64,000 nucleotides of DNA. Source: Lunularia cruciata (taxonomy: Eukaryota; Streptophyta; Marchantiopsida; Lunulariales; Lunulariaceae). Location: assembly GCA_948567375.1 (NCBI GenBank), contig OX419755.1, positions 76,158,931 to 76,222,930 on the forward strand, written 5' to 3'. Below the pieces are notes generated by a model. It searched no databases. It saw only the letters and a program-made list of their open reading frames with translations, and had not been told where the DNA came from. Position numbers and translations under genes: made by a program. Positions 46,560 to 58,437 of the stretch are shown here, in pieces (the stretch's first letter is position 1; each line of letters begins with the position of its first letter).

Positions 46560-47330
46560 TCCTCAATCTCAAAACCAAAGGTTGCCTAATTCCATAAGAA
46601 TTGGTCTACCCACTTGTGGCATTTTAGCCCGGTAATGTTGAGATGGAACTTCTCCTTCACCTTCTCCAAGTGCCCCAGTTATTCTTTGAGAGCAAGCATT
46701 GCCCTCAAATATAGTATGAGGATTTTGTACCATGACTTCTTGGCAAATCCGCTCCTTCAACCCTTGTTTGAAATTGTCTAATGCCTCTACTAGGCTCATG
46801 TTGATTATTGTGACTTGTAGATCAATAAAGGTCTCCACATACTCTTGTATGCTATTCTTCTACCTCAATCTCCATAGTTGGGCCATTTGCATAGAGTTCA
46901 CAAACTAGAAATTCTTCAAAATTCCTTGCATTGCTATCCATATGACCTCTCTTCCTTTTGCCAACCTTGATCATTCCCAAGCATCATGCCATGTGATGGC
47001 TTTATCAATCAAGTACTAACATGCTTACAAGCTTGTGGACTGCTATGTGATCTCTATTGAGAACAATCTGAAGTATTGATTCATCCTCAAAATCCAATTC
47101 TCCACTACTCCCATAGAACATTGCCCTTTGTAGGGCTCAATGTTGCAAGTCTTCTTCATCAATAGTAGCAATGTGGTTTCATTGTTTTCCAAGTTTGGTG
47201 CCATTGGCATGGGTGCCTCTCTAAGAGCTTCAACCATAGGTACCAAGTTTTGAAATGGTTCTCCCTCCTTCATTATTTGGTCATCCTTGAAGGTCTGTAC
47301 TTGACTTTGTAATTCCTCCATGATCATCTT
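46560..47330 (-). pseudogene. C gag relic
   Basis: 47043-47327 reads SMGVVENWILRMNQYF, the capsid-like start. 46569-46838 reads LVEALDNFKQGLKERICQEV, the later capsid region. Fossil. Confidence 0.75.
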
Positions 47331-47975
47331 GATCTCTCAAAACTTGTTCAACATCCCCTATATTCCTTGCATCAACTCCTACAATTGTGGATCCATGGTT
47401 CATACAAGCACACAATCTCTACTTCCTACTTCAATAAAGAGTTAATATGATCACTCAAGAAGGTGCAAAAATTATTGGGACTTCAGAAGCTATCATTTGT
47501 TGATAATATTCCTCACCAAGATTGCAAACTATAAAATCCCTAAACATCACTTTTGGTCTAACTACATAGTGGATTTCTACTTGTGTGTTGAAAGGATGAT
47601 GATTTGGTACATTCAAATCCATAACATCATAATAGAATGTAGATTGTCAAATCCCACTTTTTTATCATATACCACCATAGGTAGAATCAGCAGGTTTGGC
47701 AAATTCATCATTCTGTCCATGAATTCTGCTTCTTAGCGATAAACTAGAGATATTCTCATTTGCTCACATTGGATGTACATAATCTTGATGTGGAATGGAT
47801 TCAAGAATAGGAATTTTGGTGCAAGAAAATTTCTTCCCGGTACATCCATCCCATCCGCTCTCTAAAGTACTTCCTAAGTCTAGCAATTGCATTATGTTCT
47901 CCCCTCAAATTACTCAGTGTGAATAGCTTGTGCTCTTCCAAGAGAGATGATCCACTCTCTTGGATTAAAACACCC

Positions 47976-47987
47976 GCTCTGATACCA
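47976..47987 (-). promoter_or_regulatory. Primer binding site of C, perfect tRNA-iMet type
   Basis: The minus strand reads TGGTATCAGAGC one base inside the LTR, the canonical site for initiator tRNA-Met in plant LTR elements. Confidence 0.92.
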
Positions 47988-47988
47988 T

Positions 47989-48729
47989 TGTAATACTCAG
48001 AGTACAAGAGAACTCTCCAAGAGAGAAAACATAAGTTTCTCACTCAATCCTCCGATGCCCCAAAGGAGCACCTCCTCTTTATTATATAGCCAAAGAGGAT
48101 CTCCTCCAAGGAAGCTCCACCATAAGATTAGGTACATGAATAGGTGACCTACAAGCAAGCTCCACCCTTAGATTACTTGCTTGGATGGGTGACATGTTGG
48201 TTTTGGTCCCATCTGGTTGGTCAAACAAGCTTTGACTAGAGGGAATCTTTTAGAGAATCTTCTTGTAGGAATCTCATAATCATGAAAGTGAGGTACCCTT
48301 GGAAAACTCTCAATGAGACAAACTAGGCCAACCTTTCCTCCATTAGTGCGATGGGGAGAGGGAGGAATTTACATTTTCATAGCCTAATCCATTTAGGCCT
48401 CCAAAATTGCCTCTAAAGTTTTCCAGCCTACTTTGGCTTATGCCCTACTCATAGAAATGTTCTTTTGATGATATCTATATCTGATCCACTTTCTCCATCA
48501 TATCTAACATCCTTTGAAATGTCACCACCCCAAGTTTCAACTCTAGATCATATGCCTAGCTATTGATTCTAAAGTTTCCAAGCATGTTTTAGTTTTTGGT
48601 CTAGTATTAAAATTACTCTTTTGGTGTTGCCTCTGTTTGATTTTCTTATTCCATCATGTATAAAATCCTTCCAGATGTCACCAAACCAAATTTCATCTTT
48701 AGATCATCTGTCTAGCTATTGGTATTACA
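47989..48729 (-). repeat. 5' LTR of C (LTR-C)
   Basis: 741 bp, TGTAATACTCAGAG to TTGGTATTACA, directly beside the primer site. Collinear with the copy at 30323, including the internal duplication. A TATA-like element (CTATATAATAAAG on the minus strand) lies near 48080-48095. Confidence 0.9.
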
Positions 48730-49240
48730 ATATATATCACACCATTCAAAAAATTCCAACAAAGGAGACACCTTACTTTCTGTATGAGCTCTATCACATT
48801 TTGCACATCAACTTTGAAGTGATCACCTATAAAATTCTATTGAACAATAGATGATTGAGGAAGATATTCAAGCACTTTGGAAGTAGCAATTGATGGTTTT
48901 GGAGAAGACAAGAGATTACTCCCATAGTTGCACCAAGGATGCTTAAGAAAGAAGAAAAGAGGTTCATAATTGGAAGATCTAGCCCATGTAGATCATAAAA
49001 GGAGAATGCATGTTGGTGTATGATAGTCAATACAAGTACTTCCTTGTAAAATTACATCTTCAATGGATGGGACCTTTTAGAGTAGAAAGCTAAATGATAA
49101 TGGATCTCTAAAGCTTGTTGATCTAGAGGGAAATTTTTTTACCACTCTACAGATGGCATGTCCACAAATACGATGTCCCTAGGAGATCTTCATCTTGAAA
49201 AGAGACATTTGCCCTAGGACAACATTTGGCCAGAAAAATC
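48730..49240 (+). pseudogene. D integrase relic, last part
   Basis: Just right of C, the frame reads HTIQKIPTKETPYFLYELYH and INFEVITYKI, the integrase segment that normally follows the motif interrupted at 30322. Fossil. Confidence 0.7.
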
Positions 49241-49489
49241 ATTCAATCTAGAAGCCTTTGGCATGAAAGTCAATGAGTAAATGTGGTGCTAATAGATCAA
49301 GAAAAATAACTGATGACCATTCTATTGTACTAACCACTCACATGTATGAGGAATGGCTACTCACCAAAGTGCACACCTACCAAACATTCATAACGGTTGG
49401 GCCACCACCTTAATAACCTACAATAGCTTAGATCCTTTGCACTTTTTGCAAATTTAAGCAACAAAAGACCAGTTAAGATTTCCTCATCC
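49241..49489. other. Short spacer
   Basis: No recognisable coding or repeat between the end of D and the family U relic. Confidence 0.4.
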
Positions 49490-51960
49490 TTGGCAAGAAG
49501 TCTTAGAACTTAGGAATTTGAATTGGAAGAGTGTGCAATTGTGTGAGAGGAGCAAAAGGAAAGGATATAACAATCTCTTGAGGGCATAAGGAGATGAGAA
49601 GAGAGCCTGATTTCATAATCAAGTTCCCATGATTGGTTAAATGTGCATTGCATTGTAGAAAGGAGTTGGTCTGCAACAAGAAGATGGAGATCTTGATGTG
49701 GAATTAGGAGTTAGGTGACCATGTAATGTTGCATGAGATCAGGGAAAATTGGGATCAATGGATAGAGACCTCGGAAAGGAACCTCTTTTTCTAGATACAA
49801 GAACATTGGTAGAGAGTATTGGTGCTTCAATATTCTCCCCAAGATGCCATCACTTTAGATGGTACTTGGACTTGCCTTGATCTTACTCTAGAAGCCAAGT
49901 TCAAAGCAATATTCAGGGATGAAAAGACCAATAAGTTTTGTTCTATCCCTAGAATTAAAGATCTTGCTAGAAAGGTCTTGGTAGAATCAATAATGAAGTT
50001 ATTTAAATCTAGAGAAACAACTTAAATAATAGTCAGGCAATCTTCTTTGAGTACATGTACCAAGGAAGGCCTGTTAATTGGGCAGAAATGTTCTAAACAA
50101 GGGCTAGGGAGCTTGCCAAAATTTTGAACAAAGAAGGTGGAGTGACTTTTGTATCTCTCTTCATTGTCCATTTCTACTTGGAGGTGGATTTGTTAACCTT
50201 ATTTGAAAAGGAAAAGTATCCTAATATCTTCTTTCCATAGGAAATTTTGAGGAGCCTTACAAATGAGCAATGGTGAAGAAGTATGCAACAATGGATGCAA
50301 AATCTTCCCACAAAGGAATATATATCATGGTGAAGGAAGCTTATATCACATTGGGCTTCAAGATGCCTAGGTAGTAGGAAATAATGAGAGAACATGTGGT
50401 TAAGAAGAGACCTACAATGCCTTCTAGGCCAAAGGTAATGGATGCAAAAAGGATAAGGAGGGCTCTCATGGAAGAAGAAGTAGAGGATGAAGGTGGCATT
50501 AGACCACAACTGGACCTCACACACCCATTGGCAACAAGCAATCATTCACTAGAATCATAATTTTGTTGGACAAGGAGGTGGCTAAGGACCAAGGTAGAGA
50601 AATACAATCAACCTAGGCCAAACTCCTCTAGGAACAAAGAATGATCTTTTGACAAAAGAAAGAATACTTGCTTCAAGAAGATTTTTTGTGAAAGTTGGGT
50701 CTTTGAATGCATGAAGAATGTAGATGAGAGCTCAATGATAGCAAGATTTCCCTTCTTTCCACCCAAAGCAAAAGCAAAGCTGCAAGAAGGAGTACTCAAG
50801 GAGGAGTAAGTACTTGATGTAGAAAAAGTGGTAGAAGATACTGGTTCTTACTAGGTTGAGAGAGAAGTTCAAGCCAAAGGAAAACTTTAGCTAGGAGTAG
50901 GACTTCAACCAAAAGGTGGTCTTTAGGACAAGGGATCATCCAAGATCCAAGTCCCCACATTGACAAGAGAGGAATCCAAGCAAGAAGAATCCATACTCTT
51001 TATTGAGATCAAGAAAGAGGAGAGTAGACCTTCAACCTCAATGAAGAATATTGAAGGAAGCTAGCTCAAGCAAGAAGGATGATTCACCAATCCTTATGGT
51101 GCCACTCTCCATGTTGATTGTTCACACAATAGACTTAGTATTGGAACTGATGTAGGAGCTTCTTCCCATGTACAAAGAGTGTCATAGGAAGGTTACCAAT
51201 TATGTTACACTCTTAAGTCATCTCCATCAATTAGTGCAAGGGATAGTGCAAGAAAAAACAAAGTTGTAGGATGAATTGGTTGAAGTTTATGCCTAGCATT
51301 TGGTGATGGAGAAAATCAATGACTTGGTGTAGGAAGCAACCAAGCTCAAGGAAGAAGGATAAGCCTTGGAGAATTAGGATTAAGAGGAGAAAGATCTTAA
51401 GGAAGAAGCACACTACCAGCATAGCTTAAAGAGGAGGTAAAGGCCCAAGCAAAAGAAATTGATGCAATCAAGGGAGAAGTTGAAAAGGGAAAGTTAGTCC
51501 TCATTGTAGTAGAAGTACAAAATTGTGGGGAGTTGCAAGTGGCCAAGGTACATGTAAAGAAGCTCACAAAAAACTTCAAGGAGAAGTAAGAAGAGCAAGA
51601 GAAGGATCAAGTAGCCATTTGAGAGGAGATCTTGGTTGAGATGAAGGAGATTCAAACACAACTCAACTTGGAGAAGACTACAATCTTGGTAAGGATGGAG
51701 ATGGCACATGATCAATTGGTGGGAATTGTGGATTCAATCAAGTCCTTGGAGAAGTTGAAGGCTTGGGATTTGCAATTTCAAGCATATGCTCTAATGGTAA
51801 AGGTATATATGGATGAGCATCTACAATAAATGTTTGATCAACCACATGAGCACACCTTGTAGAAATTTAAGGAGTCCATGAAGATGTTGTTGGATAAGAT
51901 CACAGAATACCTAGAAAGGATCAATTTGCTAATTAAGGTTTATAAGGGCAAAGGTAGTTC
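49490..51960 (+). pseudogene. Family U ORF relic, longest copy
   Basis: Open segments on the plus strand: 49819-50025 (DGTWTCLDLTLEAKFKAIFR); about 50045-50220 (RPVNWAEMF, ELAKILNKEGGVTFVSLF, VHFYLEVDLLTLFEKEKYPN); about 50310-50545 (IMVKEAYITLGF, RIRRALMEEEVEDEGG). A helical, E/K/Q-rich second half follows to 51900 (LPMYKECHRKVTNYVTLLSH, KLKAWDLQFQAYALMVKVYM). The plan is a globular N-terminal region, then a long coiled coil. No zinc knuckle, protease or polymerase was recognised. Many stops. It could be a gag-only or non-autonomous element, or a multiplied host gene. Confidence 0.5.
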
Positions 51961-54900
51961 ATTGTGGTAGATTTTAGTATGAAGATATTTAGCAAAAAGG
52001 GAATAGGCAAAAATATAGTAAGTATTGAATGCCCTTTTGGCCTAGAACTATCTTTGGCCTTGGAAAGGTCTTTGGCTTGGAAGGCCTTTGGCCTAAAATG
52101 ATTTATGGACTTAGGATCAATTTGTAGCCAAAGATTCCGTGACTGTAATTACACCTAGAGTAAATGACAAGTGAGTAATTGTGTTGGCAGTGGATATGCA
52201 ATCACCTCTTAAGTGCACTTAGGATAAGATCAGTAGGTAGGAGTAGCAAAGAGTGAAGTAGGGGTAATTAGAAAATTTATACTACCCCTTAACCACTGAT
52301 CTTCTTCATTGTGACGTAGGAAAACTATATGTATGGGTTGCAACCCAAAGAAGTTATGTTTATTTATTTCATAATTGAAGTATTGAGCTCAAAAAATTTC
52401 TCTAGTCTTTGTGTTAGATTGCTTGCACTTACATCTTTGGTTGTAAGCTTAGTCAAGTAGAGGTGAGGAATCTTAGAATAAGAGTTTTTTTGAGTGTTTT
52501 TAAGAGTATTTTTTGAGTACCTTCTTAGGAGATTAACACTATATCAATGTATCACTATAGCTTGACATTTAGTAGGAATGAGTGCTTGATTACCTCCTCA
52601 AGAAATTTGCACAGATCAAGGAATTTACTCTTGATATTCTGAATGAGCAATTTAATGTGAAGAAATTTTTTAGGAATGATAGAACATTGAGAGGACTATG
52701 GAATTAAAAGCCAAGTACATAATCAAATTTGGATTTTGATGAGATTGCACCTTTTAGGAAGAGATGTACATAATCAACAATGCCATCAAGGTGAAAGAAC
52801 CTTTGGCCTACAAATCAACCTTCAAGGTAAAATATCCTTTGGCAAGGGACTAATATTTGGGGTAAAGATGCTCTTAGGGGGAAGAGGTCTTTGTGTGAAG
52901 CAAATTACCACCTTCAAAACCTTACTACATTAGATCTTTTGTAAGTGTGGTTGTTAATTTCTCTTTTCTATAGGATGCCATAGTGGATGTCTCTACCTTC
53001 TTTTGAGAATGGTTCCTACCCAAGAGGTTAAACAATAAAGATAGACCACCATGACATTTTGACACTTTGCTTTCATTTCTAGTCATTTCCAACCTGTATC
53101 CTTGAGGGAATGGCCTATTTTTACTATTTATGTTATTAAATTGTTGACATAGGTTGTCACAAATAGCTCATATAAATTCCAAAGTGCCTCAATAATCAGA
53201 TGGTCAAAAATTAAAACTCCAACTCAATACTCTGTCTCAACAAGCACTAATTATACTATCAAGCCACACCTACTCTAGCTCAAAGAGTCTAGGTCCCACT
53301 TGCTAGCTTCAATTCACTATAGTTCAACATAAAAGAAGGGAACCCTCTAGAGCTACACTTTGAAGTATACTCCATGGAGTGCCCATGGAATCTAGTCCTA
53401 ATAGTGCACTCAATGGTACATTTAACAATATTGATGGTGCAAATAGTAGCTCTAATAATGTGATCAAGAATGTAATAAACTATTTGGGTGCCATTAAGTA
53501 GTTCAGGGGCACCTGCGGAGATAATTATGATTGCCACAACTATCACTCCAAGATCTTAGCAAAGAAGCTTTGGTGTGGAAAATATTGTGATAGAGTTTTC
53601 AAAAACATTCTCTTGAATTTCTCTAATTTTGGCCTTGCTATGCAAAAAATATTCTTGTAACTCCCTTTGACATTGAAAAGATAGAATAAGAAGTTGTTTG
53701 AGATATATATACGCCTTTTTATTTGCCAAATCCAAAAGGTCACAATAGAGAACGAGTATGGTTTAATTTGCTCCACTTAGTGTGTCCAATATACAATGAA
53801 ATTCTTGATACATTTGTAGTGCTATATGGTGTACGTGCTTGGGATTTTTCTACTAAATTTTTATCCGTTGATGATTTTTCATTATTTTCTTTCTCAACAC
53901 TTGAATTAGAGTCAGTGTATTCATTGCATTTCTTTGATTCATAGTTCTTGCATCTTGTGATGACAAAGACTTGAAAACTTCTTTAACCATGGCTAGAAAT
54001 TCTGCAAGTACTTCCTTTGCAAAAAATTACCAATATGTTATCTATCACATTACAAGGAATATTGTGAAATCTAATCAATAGTAATGAGTCCTTGATGCTC
54101 AATTGTAGCTTGAGCAAGCTTGGAGGAAGTGATGTTACATTTGGATAATGTTTTTAAAAAATGTATATCATTGCATATGCCAAAGTTTGGTGCTTTATTT
54201 GGGTAGCAACTAATAAGTTGCTAATGCATATAAAATCACATTATATATATATGATGATATATATAATGTGATTAGGTCCCCAATGAACCGTGTATTCATT
54301 GTAAGTATGATATGTGGCTGATTCCATTGTCTTCTTCTACCTCTCATTCTCTTCTTCTCTCCTTGTGAGCAAAGCTCCAATCTTGATAAAGAAGAGAAGG
54401 GTTTTGTAGATGTTTATTATTTATTCCTGTACCCTCAATGGTATGAAGAGAATGGTCAATTCTAGCAAAAAAATTTATTTTCTTGACATTTAACAATATG
54501 GTGACTTTTATGTTGATTCATATATCCTCCTCTACCTCTCCCTTTGTGACAAAACTCCTTTCTTGATTGAAAAGTGGAAAAGATTTATTAATGTTGGTGT
54601 ATATGCCTTTTATATCAAGACTATGAAAGAGATAGTTAAATGTATTGAGATCTTTTCTACTCCTTCATTTTTAAAAATGTGGCATCTTTGTGCACAAAGC
54701 ACATGTGTCAAAAGTTGCTAAGTATTATGCATAAAGCATTTGCATAAAATAAAATTAAGGAAAATTTTGCAAGATAGATGACTTCTTGATCAGTGTGGTA
54801 ACCTAGTGTTGATCAAAAGGTAGTATAATTGTAAAGATAGGTTGTTTCCTTGAGGATATGGGTCAAATTGGCTAGATTTGAATACATGTTTCACTATTTG

Positions 54901-55560
54901 TTGTTTTTTGTTACCTATTTAATCTTTTGGTTAGAAATAATTCCTAAAAGATGCTAGTGTTTCCAACTATGGGACACTATGGCAAAAATATCTCTTTCAC
55001 TAAGGTTAAGTTTCAACTATTTCTTGAAGGTGATGATTCAATCAAGTCCAAAGAAGTTGCTTCACTATTAAGAGATTGAACTCCAAAGTTAGTGTTGTAT
55101 CCTTCCCATAAGGCAGAACCCCAAAAGCACTTTGCTTTGATAACATGACTTTGATTTTTGATTGTGTGGTACTTTCAACATTATAGTTTCTAATCCAATC
55201 AAAGAATTGCTTTGCTCCTTGAGAACTCTCAAAGATCCTAGACCCTAATCACAAGTATGAATCTTCATTCCCACTCAAGCACTCAAGTTCCTACTATAAA
55301 GTTCCTCACCACTACTCACCAAAGGCATACAATCAATAGTCAAAATTAAGCAAAAGTGACAAACAGATTTTGGCACGTTCACTTTATTCATAGGCAAAAG
55401 ATTTAATGAATTATTTACATAGGATTGAAACATTAAATAGTTTCTTCCTACTCTAAGCCAAAGAAATCTAATAGTTGAGATATTTTGAAGATCTTATTGG
55501 CTCATCTTCATACATTACTTATCTCATCCTTGCTTATCCTATCTACTCTCCTATAATTTA
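51961..55560. other. Long AT-rich stretch, nothing recognised
   Basis: Only short frames, for example 53723-53944 (+) and 53289-53546 (-), none of which I can assign. A perfect hairpin at 54234-54273 is listed separately. Confidence 0.4.
54234..54273. repeat. Perfect 17-bp inverted repeat (hairpin)
   Basis: AATCACATTATATATAT at 54234-54250 is the exact reverse complement of ATATATATAATGTGATT at 54257-54273, with a 6-nt loop (atgatg). Part is simple TA repeat, but the outer AATCACA/TGTGATT is not. Confidence 0.9.
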
Positions 55561-55849
55561 ATTAATTGCCTAACATATGTTAAGGAATGTATCAATTCCT
55601 CCCAAAAGACAACCTAAAAGTTTATGTCTTTTGGACTTATTACTCCAAAGGTTCTACAACTACAAAGTTCTACAACTATGAAGGTCTATGGATTGCTTTG
55701 TCTTCCAAAGATCCCACAACTACAAAGAAATTCTTCAGCAAAGCTTCTTCAACCTATGATATTATTGCAAAGAACTACCTTTGAATTACAAATCCTAATT
55801 AGGAGCTCAATCAGCTCCTCATAACTTGCCAATTCTAAAAAATAGGTAT
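55561..55849. other. Spacer at the end of the minus-strand U relic
   Basis: Contains short imperfect repeats of the type 'ctacaactacaaagttctacaactatgaagg' (about 55655-55690). No gene recognised. Confidence 0.35.
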
Positions 55850-56635
55850 CATAGGTCTCAATGAACTTCCTATCAATATCTTCCCTAAATCTAACTTCTA
55901 CTTGGTCCATCTTGTCATCTTTGTATATCTTCTCCTCCACTTCTAGACCTCCAACTTCACCTCATGTAACTTCATCTTTGGTACCTTTCATTGAGGTGCT
56001 TCCTTCAACATGGCTGAAAATTGATCTTGAGCTTCTTCCAACTGCTTGAGGATATTTGCCTTTTTTCCTCTAAGTGGTTGCTTAAGGCCTCCACTTCCTT
56101 CTTCACCTCCTCTAGCATTTAGGGTCAATAAGTTGCATTCTCCTCCTTCTCCTCTTTCAACCCTTATGCTAGCCTTTCAAGTCATGTAGCCACCTTCTTC
56201 TTATACTTAAACAGTTGGTACTTCCAAGGTGAACATCCTTACTTGGAAATCTCTAATTCTACCCAAATACTTCCAAATTCTTTGTCTCTATCCTTTAATT
56301 GATCTTTGCACCCAAATTGCATGTCCTTCTTTTTTATTTGAAGGGATCCAAATTCAAATTGGACCCCTTGGAGTTCTTTTCCTGCCTCTTCTATTGATTG
56401 TTAGGAAGGAGTTCTACCTATTCCTTCAAAGTTCTCTTGTACAAGTGCATTTATGTTTCTAGCTTCTTCTGTGTACATGTTTCTATTCTTCTCCCATTCT
56501 TCCTTCCATCTATCCTCCTTTGCCTTCTTGGTGTCTTTTACCTTGTGTAGCCTTTGGATAAGCATGGCATAATTAATTACGTCTGGGTAGACTTCTTGGT
56601 ACTATAGCAAAACAAGCTCCATCATGTGTTAGGCC
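55850..56635 (-). pseudogene. Family U ORF relic, minus strand, downstream part
   Basis: The minus strand reads LLQYQEVYPDVINYAMLIQR at about 56540-56605 (similar to YKECHRKVTNYVTLLSHLHQ at 51170-51235). Next come a charged helical stretch (EDRWKEEWEKNRNMYTEEAR) and, at 55749-55940, KIYKDDKMDQVEVRFREDID. This is the coiled-coil half of family U. The solo LTR-B at 56636 separates it from the part at 57315-58074. Confidence 0.5.
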
Positions 56636-57314
56636 TGTGAGCCGGCCTGTCTCTCACTCAGGATGAACCTCTGATGGCTATTATGGTAGCGCACCATGGA
56701 CTAAGAAGGCAAGGAACCCCAACTCCATCATACTCCTCCAAGGCTAACACGCCAAGACTCAAGACATTGCTCACTAGAGAACTCAATGAGAGAGAGATAG
56801 TTGCAAATGAAAGGATGATGAGTACCTCCTCACCCCTTGTTTATATACTTGTGAAATAGTTACGTACCAAAGTTACTAATTACCATAGTAACTCAAGTTA
56901 CTAGACTAAAAGTCAAGTAAAGTCAAAAAGTAGAAAGGAATATCCATTCACATGGGCATATTCCCCTTATCTTGACCCAACCACTAAAGCAAGGATTCCT
57001 TCACATGGGCTATCCTTGGACTAAAGAAGAATCCAAAACAAAAAGGCTTGCGGGCCCAAGAGTTCTCAACTCTTTCCCCAAAGCCAAACACCTAGGAATA
57101 ATACCAAGTCAACACACAAAAATCCAAAATAGTGGTGCTCATCTTTTCTACTTCCTCTAAAGTAAGGTCCCATCTATCTTAGCTATGACTAACTTTAGCT
57201 AACCATGACTAATATAGAACCATCCTTTATCTCTATATAAATAATATCTCTTAAGTACTTGTAATACCAAGCTAAATATCACAATACCACATACATGCAC
57301 AAATGGGTGTTACA
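56636..57314 (-). repeat. Solo LTR-B, minus orientation
   Basis: 679 bp, TGTGAGCCGGCC to GGGTGTTACA in plus coordinates, the reverse complement of the LTR-B consensus. ggcc lies on both sides (56632-56635 and 57315-57318), a four-base target duplication, five if the end is drawn one base in. The related unit at 57678 has the same surrounding sequence without the LTR, which confirms the insertion. Confidence 0.9.
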
Positions 57315-58074
57315 GGCCAAACCTACTAAATCTATTACAAAATTGGCTCCTTTGGGGATCTACATTCTTTTTCATGAGTCATTCCTTCTTGTACTTTGGT
57401 TTGTGCTCCACTTGGAAGGTCTTCTTCTTCTTGTTCAACATCAATCCTTCCTTTGGCTTCTTGTTCCTCTCCTTCATTTGGAGGGTCTCATTCTTGCTTC
57501 CCTTTGGCCTCTACATGTTCTCCTTGGAGGTCAATTTTTTCTTAGGTGGAGATAGGTGATCTTCAGCCCAAAGTTGAGTTTCTCTTTGATCTTTCATTTG
57601 ATCTCCAACCTGGTCCACTTCTTGCTCCTTTGGATTTGGGGTAGACTGTACATCTTTGTATTGCTTCCTCCATTTAGATAGACTTCTTGGTACTATGGAA
57701 AAGTGAGCTCCATCATTTGCAAGGCGAAAATTACCAAATGCATTACAAAATTGGCTCCTTTGAGGATCTATGATCTTTGTTCATGAGTTACCTCTTCTTA
57801 TATTTTGGTATGCCCTCTAATTGGAAGGTATTCTTCTTCTTCTTCAACACCAATCCTTCCTTTGGCTTCTTGTTCTTATCCTCCATTTGGAATGTCTTCT
57901 CCTTGCCTCCCTTCTGCCACCATATATTCTCCTTTGATGTCATCCATTTCTTAGATGGGGCTTGGGGGTTATTCAACGCAAAGTTTTTCTTTGATCTCTC
58001 AGCTGATCTCCAACCTGGTCTGCTTCTTGGTTCTCTAGATTTGAGGCAGATTGTGCATCTTTTTATTGCTTCCT
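57315..58074 (-). pseudogene. Family U ORF relic, minus strand, upstream part
   Basis: The minus-strand frames are very rich in lysine and glutamate (KWMTSKENIWWQKGGKEKTF, MEDKNKKPKEGLVLKKKKNT) and continue toward 56635. It consists mostly of the tandem units described separately. Plus-strand hydrophobic frames here are shadows. Confidence 0.4.
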
Positions 58075-58437
58075 TGTAACAATATGGAGTTTAGCGACAA
58101 AGTTAGTAAGGCTAACAAAGTAAAAAATAAGATAAATTAGCCTTGAATATTCTAGAAGTATCTAGGAAGCTTCTTGGGAAGCTTCCTTGCTAGCTTAGCT
58201 TGCATCCCAAGTAGATAGCTTCTACAAGGAAGCTTCTTGAGAAGCTTCTTGATAAACTTGGCTTGCACTCTAAGAAAGTGGCTCAAGAAAGCTTCTTAAG
58301 AAGCTTCTCAAGGCCTTGTATGCTCCCTATAAGTACCAAAGTTGATGCTCATGCTAGGCATTTGGAGTTTCCCTCATTCAATATCCCAATGTGAGCTTCC
58401 ATTTTTCTATTTCTCTCCTTGGTCTTGGTCTTTTACA
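58075..58437 (+). repeat. 5' LTR of A4 (family A)
   Basis: 363 bp, TGTAACAATATGGAG to GGTCTTTTACA, with a TATA-like CTATAAGTACC near 58326-58337. The shortest family-A LTR in the window. Confidence 0.92.
58144..58158. promoter_or_regulatory. Heat-shock-element pattern in A4 LTR
   Basis: tGAAtaTTCtaGAAg, three perfect alternating units about 170 bp upstream of the TATA-like sequence. Confidence 0.7.

Larger units (their letters stand above)
30323..48729 (-). mobile_element. Chromovirus C (Ty3/gypsy), split by later insertions
   Basis: LTRs at both ends with a canonical primer site, and gag, protease, RT, RNase H, integrase and chromodomain between them on the minus strand. Flanks are atatc (30318-30322) and atata (48730-48734), a target duplication with one change. 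The 18.4-kb span includes A3 (31424-42621, itself holding A2) and a solo LTR-B (42759-43411). With these removed, C is about 6.6 kb. Its LTRs differ by about 13% in the first 210 bases I compared. Broken throughout. Fossil. Confidence 0.88.
28541..49240 (+). mobile_element. Element D (Ty3/gypsy), outermost host of a four-level nest
   Basis: RT, RNase H and integrase relics run 28541-30322. They resume at 48730, where the integrase C-terminal part continues to about 49160 after chromovirus C. No LTRs are recognisable, and upstream gag and protease are not seen. It is the most decayed gypsy element in the nest and must predate C. Fossil. Confidence 0.75.
56588..58074 (-). repeat. Tandem duplication (about 411 bp x 2) within the U relic
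   Basis: Unit 1 is 56588-56635 plus 57315-57677, split by the solo LTR-B. Unit 2 is 57678-58074, cut at its end by the A4 LTR. Both carry 'agacttcttggtactat', 'ccatcat', 'attacaaaattggctcc' and 'ggcttcttgtt' in the same order with a steady offset of about 408 bp after the LTR. Confidence 0.87.

Noticed and set aside
47976-47987. tRNA-Met-like sequence as a tRNA gene
   Set aside because: Only 12 bases complementary to the tRNA 3' end, placed beside an LTR. It is a primer binding site.
53289-53546. Ile-rich minus-strand frame of 85 codons
   Set aside because: No family resemblance, no neighbouring coding, and ordinary length for chance in AT-rich DNA.
57295-58079. Hydrophobic plus-strand frames (FLYFGLCSTWKVFFFLF type)
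   Set aside because: Antisense of the lysine-rich minus-strand U relic; the pattern repeats because the DNA is tandemly duplicated.
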